Shown here one piece after another: positions 35,115 to 45,154 of a DNA stretch of 64,000 nt (the stretch's first letter is position 1; the number at the start of each line of letters is the position of its first letter). A program made the translations under genes and the position numbers. The notes under the pieces are model-generated. The model was not told where the DNA came from. It saw nothing but the letters and a program-made list of their open reading frames with translations, and made no database searches. The stretch covers positions 248,001-312,000 of the forward strand of contig NZ_NPGA01000009.1 in assembly GCF_002259485.1 (NCBI RefSeq), given 5' to 3'. Origin of the DNA: Rhodococcus sp. 14-1411-2a (lineage in GTDB: Bacteria > Actinomycetota > Actinomycetes > Mycobacteriales > Mycobacteriaceae).

Positions 35115-35559
35115 TGTGACCGCGAGACCGGGAGACCCGGGTAAACCTCGACAAATTACACAAACAAGACCCGCTAACGGTCCCACAGTTTGCAATACGC
35201 CTAGTTGCAATTCAGCTAACTCACTATCGTGAAGAATGCAATTGCGAGGACCCAATGTTCACGAAATTCAACAATTAGCAAATCTAAACGATGAATTTTG
35301 CGAGCCACGACTGGTGCGTTTGACAATAGGACGCAATGATGGTCGCGGAGAATTCTATTGGCTTGATGCGTGAACCAGAAGCAGCGGAACAAACTCTTAG
35401 AAGAAAAAGACGCCGTTTCGCACGACTGAACGCGGGATTGTGGCACGATGTCATGAAACCGTGGCCTTGCGGTAAGGTAATTGGCGCACGCCTGAAGTGC
35501 AGCCCATGCTCAATCTCAACACCATCCGCCACGCCCAGCAACAATGCCAAGGAGCTTCG
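35115..35559. other. AT-rich intergenic stretch
   Basis: No supported gene was found between the SGNH gene and the GT26-type gene. Base composition is clearly lower in GC than in flanking core genes. Short open frames here lack ribosome sites and protein-like composition. It probably contains the promoter of the downstream glycosyltransferase gene. Confidence 0.5.
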
Positions 35560-36321
35560 ATGCCTGACAGAAGAGCAGCGCTTAACCGTGTACGCGTTGG
35601 CCATGTTGTGTTTCAAGTTACAACCCTAAGCGAGGCCGCGAACCGCGTTATTGAAGCTGGCAGGAAAGCAGAACCGATACCTGTGCGTTTAGCGAATGCA
35701 TATTGCGTTGCCCTTGCCTCGAAGGACCCTAAGTATCGCGATCTACTAAACGGGACCGGACTTAATTACCCTGATGGAGCACCGGTAGTATGGTTTATGC
35801 ATGCACAGTCTGGAAAATTAAAGCCCCAAAGAGTCCGAGGCCCATCTTTATTTGAGTTGACTCTCAGCCGAGCGAGCACGGAGCCATTGAAGCACTTCTT
35901 TCTGGGAACCACAGATGAAACACTCCTCAAGCTACAAGCTGCACTAAAGCAAGACCTACCAAACCTACAGATAGCAGGCATGTACGCACCGCCTTTCGCG
36001 GAGGCCACGAAAGATTTTATTGACGACTGTGAAGCACACGTAAAGCCCACGAACGCCGATTACGTCTGGATTGGACTCGGAACACCCAAGCAAGACTACG
36101 TAGCTAAAGAGTTAAGCGTCCGACTCACGAAACCGTGCATTGCAGTCGGTGCCGCATTCGACTTCCGCGCAGGCACAGTGAGAGAGGCCCCGCACTGGAT
36201 GCAGAAAACAGGTACCGAATGGTTGTACCGTTTCACCGTCGAGCCGAAGCGACTTTGGAGGCGGTATGTCTTTGGCAACATTAGATTCCTCTATTCCGCT
36301 GTAATAGACAGTCGCAAGTAG
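35560..36321 (+). CDS. WecG/TagA/CpsF family glycosyltransferase (GT26)
   Basis: The 253-residue protein shows the GT26 blocks in order: NAYCVALASKDP, LNYPDGAPVVW with the conserved Asp, DYVWIGLGTPKQD, and the closing AVGAAFDFRAGTVREAPHWM, then EWLYRF. Members add ManNAc(A)- or hexose-type sugars to a lipid-linked acceptor at the inner membrane face. AAGGAG five bases before ATG 35560 fixes the start. It faces the nine-gene polysaccharide operon, ending 50 bp from it, and shares its low GC. Confidence 0.88.
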   Translation: MPDRRAALNRVRVGHVVFQVTTLSEAANRVIEAGRKAEPIPVRLANAYCVALASKDPKYRDLLNGTGLNYPDGAPVVWFMHAQSGKLKPQRVRGPSLFELTLSRASTEPLKHFFLGTTDETLLKLQAALKQDLPNLQIAGMYAPPFAEATKDFIDDCEAHVKPTNADYVWIGLGTPKQDYVAKELSVRLTKPCIAVGAAFDFRAGTVREAPHWMQKTGTEWLYRFTVEPKRLWRRYVFGNIRFLYSAVIDSRK

Positions 36322-36371
36322 CACGGCCCAGTCAGGCGCTCGCTGTCAAAAATTCCCAGCTCAATCCGTCT

Positions 36372-37448
36372 TCAGGAACAAATTGCATTTCGGTAGACAT
36401 TTTGGTAATCGCGAACGCCACGCTCTGCACTAAAATCGACAAGTGTACGTCGGTCCCAGAAATTACCTACAGACCTACACCAATCTACAGTCAACAATTC
36501 TCGCCAACGAGCATCGTCGAGCGGAAGCATAAAGACACCCGGTAGATCTCTCGCCCATCTCAAACCTGGAACGTCGGACACAACACACGGCAACCCCATA
36601 GACAACGCCTCCGCCAAAGCGACTGCAAAGCCCTCACGCAACGAAGGCATAAGGTAAACAGAGCCTTTCAAGAGACTATAAAACGGGTCACCGGTACCAC
36701 GATGTAGCAGACGGCCTTCAGCCGCAATCCTATCTAGCAGCCGAACCTCCCTTTCACTCGCATCCGCCTCCGAACCATGAAGGTAAAGGCCGAGCGAAGA
36801 CGAGACTAAGATATCAAGCACAAATTGGTGGTTCTTAATTCTTGAACAATTTCCCACCATAACAACCGACGGCACGCTAGCATCTAACTCCTTAGCTGCC
36901 GTTAAGTTACTTACACCCAATGCATGGCTTGTGCTGAACTTGCTTCCAACCCAGTTAAATATGACCCGACAGTTGCGCCCAAGCGCCCGTTCGTTCTCGG
37001 CGACGTCCGGCGACGGCGCAATGAAACTATCAACACAAAAGTCCGCCAGAGCTGCCTGAACTCGACGGCTAAACGATGTACGACCTCTCGTAGGAAAGAT
37101 GTTGTGCACCGTTCGTATAATCTTACTTTTACGCGACCGGGTGACCACCAACCAAACCGCAACTGCAAAGGCCCCTTCGGTATGGATATGGACGATATCG
37201 GGAGTGAAATCTTTAAGAACTTTCGACATTTGCAGAATACCCGAAAAGCTGTCTATTGGAGAAATGGCCACGACGGTGTATCCTGCAGACTCCAATTCAA
37301 GACGAAATGGGTGACTAGTGCCCTGACAAACGATTACAGTTTGTGATTCGGAATCCGGCGAGATCCAAACCGGCACCTCAGCAGCCGAAATGAACATCCT
37401 CTCCATGCCACTAGGGTTTAGCGAACCCATCAGGTGCAAAACTCTCAA
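36372..37448 (-). CDS. GT4-type glycosyltransferase
   Basis: A 358-residue GT-B enzyme. The N-terminal domain opens MRVLHLMGSLNPSGMERM, the acceptor loop of GT4 enzymes. The C-terminal donor domain has VVMVGNCSRIKNHQFVLD and the EX7E-type motif in PSLREGFAVALAEALSMGLP. Retaining GT4 enzymes transfer a sugar from a nucleotide donor to a growing lipid-linked unit. It is the last gene of the operon, and its ATG overlaps the preceding stop (ATGA). The specific sugar is not predictable. Confidence 0.88.
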   Translation of the reverse strand: MRVLHLMGSLNPSGMERMFISAAEVPVWISPDSESQTVIVCQGTSHPFRLELESAGYTVVAISPIDSFSGILQMSKVLKDFTPDIVHIHTEGAFAVAVWLVVTRSRKSKIIRTVHNIFPTRGRTSFSRRVQAALADFCVDSFIAPSPDVAENERALGRNCRVIFNWVGSKFSTSHALGVSNLTAAKELDASVPSVVMVGNCSRIKNHQFVLDILVSSSLGLYLHGSEADASEREVRLLDRIAAEGRLLHRGTGDPFYSLLKGSVYLMPSLREGFAVALAEALSMGLPCVVSDVPGLRWARDLPGVFMLPLDDARWRELLTVDWCRSVGNFWDRRTLVDFSAERGVRDYQNVYRNAICS

Positions 37449-38626
37449 TTTAAGCCTCCAATTGCATCCGAGTACGAGTCGATGTGCAAACGTACAACGG
37501 CTTCGGCCGAAAACACTTCTTTCAATCGCAACAGTCCGTTATCAGTAAACTGTCGACGTCGGTCAGGATTAGAGATCAGTTCCTTCAAGCGGTTTGACAC
37601 ATCAATGACGTCATTCACTTCCACCAGCTCACCGCACACCCCGTCACCGAGTACCCACGGGACGGCACCGCTCTTTGCACCTCCGACAACAGAAGTCCTC
37701 AATGCCATGGCCTCGACTAATGTGTTGCCGAAACTCTCCTCCACAGATAGATGCGCATGGATCCAGGACTGTTCGAGAATTTTCAACAAAGGCTCCCGCT
37801 CAAGCATACCCGCAAACCGCACTCCGTCAGTTAGATTTGCCGCGCACGCCCTTAAATAAAGCGAATCGTTCTCCGACAGACCATCTCCAATCAGAGTTAA
37901 CGTTGAATTCTCGAAATCCGAACGCACCATCGCGAAGGATTCAAGCAGTTTCCATACGTTTTTCCGGGGGCTTGAATCCGCGATTTCGACTATCGATGGA
38001 TTCTCGGTCTTCGCTATTCCCCGCATTGAAACGGCGGATGAAACTAAGTTCGGAGCAATTGGGATAGGTTTGTACCAGAACATTTCTCGCCGCCAACGCT
38101 CTGCCATGTACGGAGATGCGGCAAGAATAAGGCTGTTTCTAGCACGCACCCGAACATTGTAGGCCAATACAGTCCTTAGTAACCGGTAAGCGTCACTCTG
38201 ATAACGTAAAATCGTCAAGGGCGCATCTCTTGCTGTAATTACAGTAGGTGCGGCCGTCGAGGATAGCGCTGCCGCAGCCCACTCGTAGGTCCAGTGTGCG
38301 TGAATGATATCCACACTTAATTGGTCGAGAACCGCCACCATACTCTGTCGTTCTTCCCGCCACCAGTCCAAGGCCTGTCTTCCAGCTTTCATCCTCGAAG
38401 CAACCTGAATGAAGCGCATAGTCGGTCCTCGCAACTCAAGGGACGGCTGTCCACGCCGATGAGAAACAACGGTAATGCTATGACCGGCATCGCACAGAGC
38501 TGCAGCCAAAGCAGTGGGTGCCTGACCGTAGTTTCCACCCTCTTGCATCGCCCTGACCGCATCTTCGCGGTTGAAAAACGACGCAAGCCCACGCGGGCTG
38601 ACTGGGCCGACAATCGCTATACGCAC
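37445..38626 (-). CDS. GT4-type glycosyltransferase
   Basis: This 393-residue GT-B fold protein begins VRIAIVGPVSPRGLASFFNR, with the glycine-rich acceptor loop and a GGNYGQAPTALAAALC segment. The donor domain has IADSSPRKNVWKLLESF and ends with the SVEESFGNTLVEAMALRT block that holds the EX7E pair. GTG 38626 is chosen because GGAGG lies five bases before it and it overlaps the flippase stop; an upstream ATG at 38674 would overlap wzx by 49 nt. The donor sugar is unknown. Confidence 0.87.
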   Translation of the reverse strand: MRIAIVGPVSPRGLASFFNREDAVRAMQEGGNYGQAPTALAAALCDAGHSITVVSHRRGQPSLELRGPTMRFIQVASRMKAGRQALDWWREERQSMVAVLDQLSVDIIHAHWTYEWAAAALSSTAAPTVITARDAPLTILRYQSDAYRLLRTVLAYNVRVRARNSLILAASPYMAERWRREMFWYKPIPIAPNLVSSAVSMRGIAKTENPSIVEIADSSPRKNVWKLLESFAMVRSDFENSTLTLIGDGLSENDSLYLRACAANLTDGVRFAGMLEREPLLKILEQSWIHAHLSVEESFGNTLVEAMALRTSVVGGAKSGAVPWVLGDGVCGELVEVNDVIDVSNRLKELISNPDRRRQFTDNGLLRLKEVFSAEAVVRLHIDSYSDAIGGLN

Positions 38627-40098
38627 TATTTCCTCCGAATCTGCAGTAATGAAAGGACCTTGGATGGAATCCATCCATACTTCGCAAGTATCTCAATGAG
38701 CAGAGATCTTCGAATCAAAACAAAGAGACAACCGAAACTGAGGAGCGGCACTAATGCCAGAACGAAATAAGGCAAAGGACTACCGGTTTTGCTGAGACCA
38801 TTCAATAGGAGCAACAATGGGCCCGATAGCAGCAAAGAAGCAGTGACGGCTTCCGCATATCCGCGCGCAAGTCGTGGAAAACCAATGTAGTTCGCCCTCA
38901 CGCATAAGAACACGTGGTAAGCATGCCGCACTAGGCCGGTTACGATCAATGCCGATACTGCTACGATTAGATCGCGGTATATCCATAGCACGAAAAGGCT
39001 AATGAGCTGTACAGTAATCAAAATTCCCTGAGTTGACCAGATCCATCCGAATCGCCCCAGTGCCTCAACAGCTGATGCAAGTAGCGTGGAAATCAATTGT
39101 AAGCCAGCCGCGACTGCCAAGTAGGGAACCAGCTGACTCGTCTCGGTCCACCCAGGTCCGAGTAGAACCGGGATCACCTCCGGACCCAGAACTGCCAGCA
39201 CCGAAGCTGTGGGAAAAGCAACCCAAGCGGCCAACGTTAGCATTTCAGGCCAGACCTGCCGCGCCCGTTTCGGTGAATCAATATCATGGCGAAACTCTGG
39301 GTAGACAGCCTGTACCATCGCAGATTGTAGCTGCTGAAAAGGAATTGTCGTAACTACTTCGGCCCGGTTCCAGGAGCCGAGCGCTGCAGGGCCCATCATT
39401 CGCGAGACGCCCCACCTCGTGATATTTCCTGTAAAATAGGACAGCATATTGGCGATAGTGATTTTCCAGCTAAATATCACCAAGGAACGTATCTTGGAAC
39501 CGCATGGAGATCTCAACAGATATTTTCGGCTTTGATAGGTAGCGCACACCACAAGCAGGCATTGCGCGATGATCGCCGAGGCTACTAGAGAACTCGCCGA
39601 TCTCCATTGATATGCGGCGAAGCCTCCGGCCAGCATCCCTACCGCATTGCAAAATAGAGTAAGTACAGCAAGACTGCGAAATTCACCAGTGCGCCGCATC
39701 AAGCCCGTCGCTACGCCAAGCGGAGGGGAAACGAGGGCAAGGGCCGCAGTCATGCGTATCGGCGAAGCCGCTTCACTGTCACCCCAAATAGTTGCCCAAG
39801 TATCTGCAGAAAGATACACAAACGCTGAGGCTATGGATCCAACTAGCCAGGAGAAGAGGTTGAGTTTCGACAACTGTCCCGCTTGGAGCTCCATGAGACG
39901 TCCGACCGACTGCCCTAAACCACTGGAGGCGAGGAGGGTAACCATCCCCGCCACGATTAGTGACACAGCGTAGGTACCGAAGCCCCCTGCGCCCACCAAA
40001 CGTGAAGTCGTCGCGGCGTAGGCTAGCTGGAGCATGATAGTTGCTATCTGCGCCCCGTATGTCCAAGCGGCACCTCGCAGGACACCCGCTGCGCTCAT
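38626..40098 (-). CDS. wzx: Polysaccharide flippase (Wzx, MOP superfamily)
   Basis: A 490-residue integral membrane protein with about 12-14 hydrophobic helices. The N-terminus GAAWTYGAQIATIM and the GAGGFGTYAVSLIVAG stretch are typical of O-antigen/teichoic-acid flippases. It would flip the undecaprenyl-linked repeat unit outward. It overlaps both neighbours by 1-4 bases inside the glycosyltransferase operon, so its substrate is most likely the unit built by these genes. A second flippase lies at the right edge of the window. Confidence 0.88.
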   Translation of the reverse strand: MSAAGVLRGAAWTYGAQIATIMLQLAYAATTSRLVGAGGFGTYAVSLIVAGMVTLLASSGLGQSVGRLMELQAGQLSKLNLFSWLVGSIASAFVYLSADTWATIWGDSEAASPIRMTAALALVSPPLGVATGLMRRTGEFRSLAVLTLFCNAVGMLAGGFAAYQWRSASSLVASAIIAQCLLVVCATYQSRKYLLRSPCGSKIRSLVIFSWKITIANMLSYFTGNITRWGVSRMMGPAALGSWNRAEVVTTIPFQQLQSAMVQAVYPEFRHDIDSPKRARQVWPEMLTLAAWVAFPTASVLAVLGPEVIPVLLGPGWTETSQLVPYLAVAAGLQLISTLLASAVEALGRFGWIWSTQGILITVQLISLFVLWIYRDLIVAVSALIVTGLVRHAYHVFLCVRANYIGFPRLARGYAEAVTASLLLSGPLLLLLNGLSKTGSPLPYFVLALVPLLSFGCLFVLIRRSLLIEILAKYGWIPSKVLSLLQIRRK

Positions 40099-41189
40099 TT
40101 TTGGGTATTCTTATGCTGCGTCCATGGGCCGGGGAGAAGTAGCCAAGGGTCTCTAGGAAGTCCCGACTGTCGAATTACTTCCGCCGTTTGGAGCATGTAT
40201 CTAATTGATTGTCGATGACTAACCCTACCTAACGCCCATTCCCGCGCTTTTAGTCCACTCTTCGCTAGCAAAAAACGGTCCCCACCAAGCAATTCGTGCA
40301 CGGTTGCGACTAACGAAGCGGGCGTTGGACTCATATGCAACCCAACGCTGGGGTCCGGAGCCCATAGCATTCCCCTGTGACTTGAGGTGATATGTGGTCG
40401 GCCCGCTAGCAGCGAGATGGGCAATCGATTGCTGCTTGAGTCAGCCCATCCTGGAGTGTTGTCCGAATTGACACTAACTGCACCAAGACGAATAGCTTCA
40501 ATCTGACCTCGAAATGGCACAGACCGTACATTCCACTTCCGTGGCCAATTCGTTCCATGCAGTAAGAAATTACCACCGAGATCTCTCCGGAGACTGCGCG
40601 CCACCAGACGTCGACTACCTGCACCTGGAACTGCTGAGATCAACGAACGTCTTCGATTATTGCTCGCGACCATTACAGCTTCAAATGCGGACGTCAGCGC
40701 TGGTTCGTGAATTTCCGCGTCCTTGAACTGTACGTGGCAATAGGTAGCCGGCAAGTGATAGATCATACGAACGCCGATCGAGAGAAGCATCTCTGGCTGG
40801 GGGGATCCATATTGACTGAATACAAACGTTGCAGCCTTTAACCAGCAACGTAATTCAGAATCGATTTTCCACATCGCAATTGGGTCGCCTTCCCAAATTA
40901 TCACGGTGCGATTCCCCACAAGAGTATCGAGAGATTCAGCGAGTGATTTCTCTAGAATCCCTCCTCGTGGACTCACAACAAACAGGAAATCATAATTGAC
41001 GTCAGCAAGATGCAGCCTGACGCGGCGCGAGGCCTCCAGCTTGGTCTCCCCCGGCTGTGGTCGCCAACTATCGACTGCCACGAGAGACGTCTCGCCTTCC
41101 TGGTCGAGCTGCAACAGCACGTCATGAACGCCAGGCGCACCCACCCCTAGCTCCGACTCGTTCGTAAGCACGAGAAGCCTAGACGTCAT
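40095..41189 (-). CDS. Glycosyltransferase-like protein (CgeB-like)
   Basis: The 364-residue product has a GT-B-like layout without a clean EX7E motif. The middle (VIIWEGDPIAMWK, FVFSQYGSPQPEML) and the C-terminal block (NSDNTPGWADSSSNRLPISLLAG) resemble CgeB/YkvP-type glycosyltransferases, which carry a similar GRxFE-like C-terminal site. It overlaps wzx by four bases and follows the next GT gene by 29. Membership in the repeat-unit pathway is clear from context; catalytic assignment is moderate. Confidence 0.7.
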   Translation of the reverse strand: MTSRLLVLTNESELGVGAPGVHDVLLQLDQEGETSLVAVDSWRPQPGETKLEASRRVRLHLADVNYDFLFVVSPRGGILEKSLAESLDTLVGNRTVIIWEGDPIAMWKIDSELRCWLKAATFVFSQYGSPQPEMLLSIGVRMIYHLPATYCHVQFKDAEIHEPALTSAFEAVMVASNNRRRSLISAVPGAGSRRLVARSLRRDLGGNFLLHGTNWPRKWNVRSVPFRGQIEAIRLGAVSVNSDNTPGWADSSSNRLPISLLAGRPHITSSHRGMLWAPDPSVGLHMSPTPASLVATVHELLGGDRFLLAKSGLKAREWALGRVSHRQSIRYMLQTAEVIRQSGLPRDPWLLLPGPWTQHKNTQK

Positions 41190-41218
41190 TGATTAACCCC
41201 TGCACTTTCATCAGAGCC

Positions 41219-42427
41219 TCACGCTCTCTCGTCGAAGCCGGATCTCGGCTCAGGCGAGGATGTCCATTGCCCGACGAGCTCCGGAAGCCGCTTAGCACTC
41301 CAGCGGGACGAAGGAAGCCAGTTATCACGCTCCACAGTGTGCAAGACAGCCTCCCGAACTTGGTCGAGGGGAGGAGCAGCCGAGTCGCACTCAGCAACGT
41401 TCACTCCCAAATCCCCTGACAGCCTAAGGACGGTCGCCGCACCAGTAGCGCCCAGCACAACTGACGGGACGCCCCCCGCAGCAGCCTCCCCAACCACCCA
41501 ACCCGCGCCTTCCCTAACTGCGAAATGAACAAGCGCGGCAGAAATGGAGATGCGCTCAACTGCATCTGCGTGGCTGATATGTCCCGTGAACTCAACCCGG
41601 CTAGAGATGCGTTCCAGGCGACAGTAACGCTCCATCTCTGGGCGTAGAGGACCATCGCCAACTATTTGCAGCCTGAAATCCTTCATCTTTGCATCATTTA
41701 TCATTTGCAAAGCAAGCCATGGCCTTTTTCTCTCAATTAGACTGCCCGCAAGGGTCAGGATTTGGTCTGTTGAAACGGCCCGGACCCTGGGCTCTGCAAC
41801 GACGTTTGGTTCTAGAGTCGCAGGAACTCCCCGCGTCCTGGCAACCAAGAGCGTATTGTCGTTCTGGCAGATAAGTCGACTTACACTCGAGATGAAGGTA
41901 CGAGAACCGTACTGGCCAGCTTTCACCCCAATGCGATCACGAAAATTGCACTTTGACAATTCGCTGCTTGTCGAAATGTCTGGAATAGCCAGCGGTCCCC
42001 ATACCCTCATTGCGGCTTTGGTCGGCAAACACGATGGCATTGACGCGGTTGCAAACGTGAACTGATGGGAGGCACGGTAACGGCTATTAGCAACGAGGCG
42101 ATTAGCTAGAAGCCGAGCCTTAGGCATCCACGCCAAGTAACTTAGACGAGTCCGAGCATTTCCGAACTTCGCGAGCGCTGCACTGGGCAATGCTACTGGA
42201 TGCACAGTCATAGAATTCGACCATGATTCAAATTCCATCGCCGCCCGCAATTCGATCTCGTCACGGCCGTCACAGATCAAGTCGACATGGGTACCGGTTG
42301 ATTCCGCAAGCTGCCCAGCTGCCCTAACGAATGTCCATCCGACGCCACCTTCACTACCTTGAGACGGGCGCGTGGCGAATGATATGGCCAAAAGGTCGCC
42401 TTGCGCAGAAATATCTGCGTTAATCAT
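41219..42427 (-). CDS. GT4-type glycosyltransferase
   Basis: This 402-residue GT-B enzyme has an N-terminal glycine-rich loop (RPSQGSEGGVGWTFVRAAG) and a donor domain with ILTLAGSLIERKRPWLALQ, LQIVGDGPLRPEMER and the EX7E region in REGAGWVVGEAAAGGVP. It resembles phosphatidylinositol-mannosyltransferase/WbaZ-like GT4 enzymes. GAGGAG before ATG 42427 supports the start, and the preceding stop is only two bases away. The donor is unknown. Confidence 0.87.
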   Translation of the reverse strand: MINADISAQGDLLAISFATRPSQGSEGGVGWTFVRAAGQLAESTGTHVDLICDGRDEIELRAAMEFESWSNSMTVHPVALPSAALAKFGNARTRLSYLAWMPKARLLANRLVANSRYRASHQFTFATASMPSCLPTKAAMRVWGPLAIPDISTSSELSKCNFRDRIGVKAGQYGSRTFISSVSRLICQNDNTLLVARTRGVPATLEPNVVAEPRVRAVSTDQILTLAGSLIERKRPWLALQMINDAKMKDFRLQIVGDGPLRPEMERYCRLERISSRVEFTGHISHADAVERISISAALVHFAVREGAGWVVGEAAAGGVPSVVLGATGAATVLRLSGDLGVNVAECDSAAPPLDQVREAVLHTVERDNWLPSSRWSAKRLPELVGQWTSSPEPRSGFDERA

Positions 42428-42429
42428 GA

Positions 42430-43584
42430 CTAGTCTCCTCGCTCAAGGGCACACTCTATGCCGGTCGCGAATCTGGCGACCATGTCATCGGTCGAGAACT
42501 GGGCCGATTGCGCCATGCAATTCTGTTGGATTAGACGAAGGCGCTGAGGATTATTGAATAGACTCACAGTTTGGTGCGCATATACTTCAACATCAGAGGA
42601 TGACACCAAACAAGTCGATCCGTCGGTCAAATATTCGAACTCGGGTGCATGGAATTCCCAATCCGTAGTTACGATTGGCAAACCTGAACAAAGACTATCG
42701 ACAGCAACTAGCCCCACGCGTCCTGGGTTTAGCATGATCGATGCGGATCTCAGGGCGAGCGCCTTATCTTTGCCAAACAATGGCCCTAGATATACTACGT
42801 GGTGCGAATTCGAGCTAACCTTTTCGACCATGCCCGCCAGGTCGCCTGATCCAATCACGAGCAGTGTAAAATCTGGCACCATATCTCGTATTATGCGAGC
42901 ACTGTCGAGAAGAAAGGGTATCTTCTTTGCAGAATCAAGGCCACCGACGTAGACCGCAGTAGTGCCGCCGAGCGAATGCAACGATTCAAATTCTGCTATC
43001 TCCTCGGCAGTAACTGACGATAGATCTCGGCGAAGAGAGTCTGCATCGATAGTGTTTTGAACCACTGTCGTCGACGACGAGGGAAACCCATTACGCTCTA
43101 CTTCTTGCACCCCTGCGTCGGTATATCCAAAAAACCAACTAGACTTGCGTGTCAAAGCTTGCTTTAAGCGTTCCTCAAGATTAGTCTTCTTTTTCGTATA
43201 AGTCCTACCATGCCCCCACATTGCAATATCTTTGCAGTAACGACGTTGATTAAGGACAATCTGATAGGTTTCGACGTTCCTGATCGCTTGTTCCAAGATC
43301 AGTAGGTCAAAGGGTCCCGCGCTACGCAAATCAGATACGTCTTTTCGCGATACAAGTCGTCCGCCAAACCGAGTAAATTTTGTTGGCAAGCAAAACATAC
43401 CATCAGGGGTTCGGGAATCGTTTCTTTTCTTCCACTCCGGCGGCGTTTCTCCATAATACACGGTCAGATCAATATCGGATGATTCTAACTTTTCGGAAAG
43501 TCGCTGAAAGAACGCCAACCGGTATTGCGGCATCCAAGGGTGAATAATCGCAACACGCTTTCTGGCTGCTGAAATCTTAACCAC
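42430..43584 (-). CDS. GT4-type glycosyltransferase
   Basis: The 384-residue protein begins with a short basic leader and VAIIHPWMPQYRLAFFQRL, typical of WcaI/WbuB-like GT4 enzymes. The donor domain has TAVYVGGLDSAKKIPFLLD and LLVIGSGDLAGM. The usual EX7E block is weaker (NPGRVGLVAVDSLCSGLP, with Gly in place of the first Glu). The GTG start overlaps the stop of the acyltransferase gene by one base. Function in repeat-unit assembly is inferred from operon position. Confidence 0.82.
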   Translation of the reverse strand: MVKISAARKRVAIIHPWMPQYRLAFFQRLSEKLESSDIDLTVYYGETPPEWKKRNDSRTPDGMFCLPTKFTRFGGRLVSRKDVSDLRSAGPFDLLILEQAIRNVETYQIVLNQRRYCKDIAMWGHGRTYTKKKTNLEERLKQALTRKSSWFFGYTDAGVQEVERNGFPSSSTTVVQNTIDADSLRRDLSSVTAEEIAEFESLHSLGGTTAVYVGGLDSAKKIPFLLDSARIIRDMVPDFTLLVIGSGDLAGMVEKVSSNSHHVVYLGPLFGKDKALALRSASIMLNPGRVGLVAVDSLCSGLPIVTTDWEFHAPEFEYLTDGSTCLVSSSDVEVYAHQTVSLFNNPQRLRLIQQNCMAQSAQFSTDDMVARFATGIECALERGD

Positions 43585-44156
43585 TACTTGCTACCGCCTA
43601 TCCAGTGCACACCAGCGGCACGCAAAACGCGCCAGTGCTCTTCAAACTCTTCAGGGGTGAAACGGACTTTAATTTCTTTCGCGGGCACTCCAGCAACGAT
43701 AGTGTTTGCTGGCACGTCCTTCACGACTACTGACCCCGCGGCGACAATTGAGCTATTTCCGATAGTCACACCAGAGTAGATGACTGCGTTGTAGCCAATC
43801 CAAGTGTCGGAACCTATGGAAACGGGATCCGAAAGGGATGTGTCCTCGCCCACCCATTTGGAGCGCCGGATTGTTTGGCCGATGTCGTGCATATCGTGAT
43901 CCCGCCTACCAACCACCCCAACACCGTTTGCAATCAATACCCCGTCACCGATTTGACCATCGACCTGTATTGTCACGTGTTTTCCAATGTAAACATCGGC
44001 TCCGATCTGCAGGGTTCGAGGAGCCCAAATTACACTACCAGGGCCAACATGTAGATTCTTGCCTACGGTTACATTTTCCCGTACGGCCAAACGGCGGGTG
44101 ATGCCTTCCTGAAGTCTCTTTATTACCTCCCGCATATAGACCGTGAGCAGCTTCAT
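43584..44156 (-). CDS. Left-handed beta-helix O-acyltransferase (hexapeptide family)
   Basis: This 190-residue protein is built of hexapeptide repeats ([15 protein letters not shown] to [20 protein letters not shown]) with the catalytic loop residues HDMHD and the closing [12 protein letters not shown] of WcaF/NodL-type acetyltransferases. It would O-acetylate a sugar of the repeat unit using acetyl-CoA. ATG 44156 overlaps the preceding stop by one base (TAATG); an upstream extension would run 147 nt into the GT2 gene and is rejected. Confidence 0.88.
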   Translation of the reverse strand: MKLLTVYMREVIKRLQEGITRRLAVRENVTVGKNLHVGPGSVIWAPRTLQIGADVYIGKHVTIQVDGQIGDGVLIANGVGVVGRRDHDMHDIGQTIRRSKWVGEDTSLSDPVSIGSDTWIGYNAVIYSGVTIGNSSIVAAGSVVVKDVPANTIVAGVPAKEIKVRFTPEEFEEHWRVLRAAGVHWIGGSK

Positions 44157-45154
44157 TAGCGCACGTTCCTGTCGCGGTTCTGAATTGCCCCTTTGCCGCG
44201 CACGGCGAAGAATTTGAACGCCCTTTGAGCGAATAATCGCCCGCTTCGTGAGACCGCGCGGGCCCACCACGCCGTGTACGAGCCGACCCAAAAGAGGATC
44301 CACGTGCCCGGTGAGTGTCGAGACAATGCTCGCCGTAGCGACTTCGGTTCACCCCCACCTTTGACAGCGATGTGCTTTCGCCACTCAGCCCAGACAGAAT
44401 CCGTGGAAGAAGTGTAGATATGATCTCGATCGCATATACCCATAAACTGCGGTAGCAACATTATTGGTATTCCGTGCTCTTTTGCGCGAAGTCCGTAGTC
44501 GAAGTCGGCAAGCGCATGGGAGAATCCACCATCTATACCGCCCAATCTAAGCGCAGTACGTTTGTGCACAAATACCAAATTTCCATTAAACGTGTCGACT
44601 TCTTGCAGATTTCCGTTGGGGGAAACTAGTGCGAACTTGAGCGGATGAAGACCCTTCGAAACGAGTCCGGAGTACGAGGTAGTTCGGCGATCACTTGAGA
44701 CCATTGCACCTACAAGGATGCCATCATTACGCTCACGCAACAGCGTGACTATCTGGTCAAGGCACCCATCCAATAGTTCGCAGTCGTCGTTGATCCAAAC
44801 TAGTACATCGTCGGGGGAGTCCGACACATCACGAAGGGCATGACGCTCGGCCGTAGCCATGCTCCTTGCCCAAAAATTGGACCCGTCCCCGTAGAGCACG
44901 GTCACCGAATCGCCGAAATTGGTCAGGGCCTCGAAAGTGCCATCCGAACTACCGTCATCAAAAGCGACCAGTCTCCACCGCACTCCTGCTCGGCTAGCTT
45001 CCCTTTCAATAGATTCCAAACACGCTGTGGTCTGCGCGCGACGGTTGTGGCACGCGACGATGAAAATCAGGGATATAGTCTTTTTTCCCGCACAATCGCC
45101 AGCAATATTGTCGGCACTGACAGTGATGTCGGCGTTCGAATAGCTAGCATTCAT
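44156..45154 (-). CDS. GT2-family glycosyltransferase
   Basis: A 332-residue GT-A enzyme. The [19 protein letters not shown] opening, FDDGSSDGT, and the metal-binding acidic motif in [12 protein letters not shown] fit inverting GT2 enzymes, with a RhaT/WbbL-like [12 protein letters not shown] acceptor block. There is no transmembrane segment except a weak C-terminal hydrophobic patch. It overlaps the polymerase gene by 11 bases. Rhamnosyl- or fucosyl-type transfer is plausible given the local GDP-fucose genes, but unproven. Confidence 0.87.
   Translation of the reverse strand: MNASYSNADITVSADNIAGDCAGKKTISLIFIVACHNRRAQTTACLESIEREASRAGVRWRLVAFDDGSSDGTFEALTNFGDSVTVLYGDGSNFWARSMATAERHALRDVSDSPDDVLVWINDDCELLDGCLDQIVTLLRERNDGILVGAMVSSDRRTTSYSGLVSKGLHPLKFALVSPNGNLQEVDTFNGNLVFVHKRTALRLGGIDGGFSHALADFDYGLRAKEHGIPIMLLPQFMGICDRDHIYTSSTDSVWAEWRKHIAVKGGGEPKSLRRALSRHSPGTWILFWVGSYTAWWARAVSRSGRLFAQRAFKFFAVRGKGAIQNRDRNVR

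Noticed and set aside
35216..35446. Small minus-strand frame in the AT-rich gap
   Set aside because: No ribosome site, unlikely composition (Cys/Phe-rich) and overlaps promoter-like DNA.
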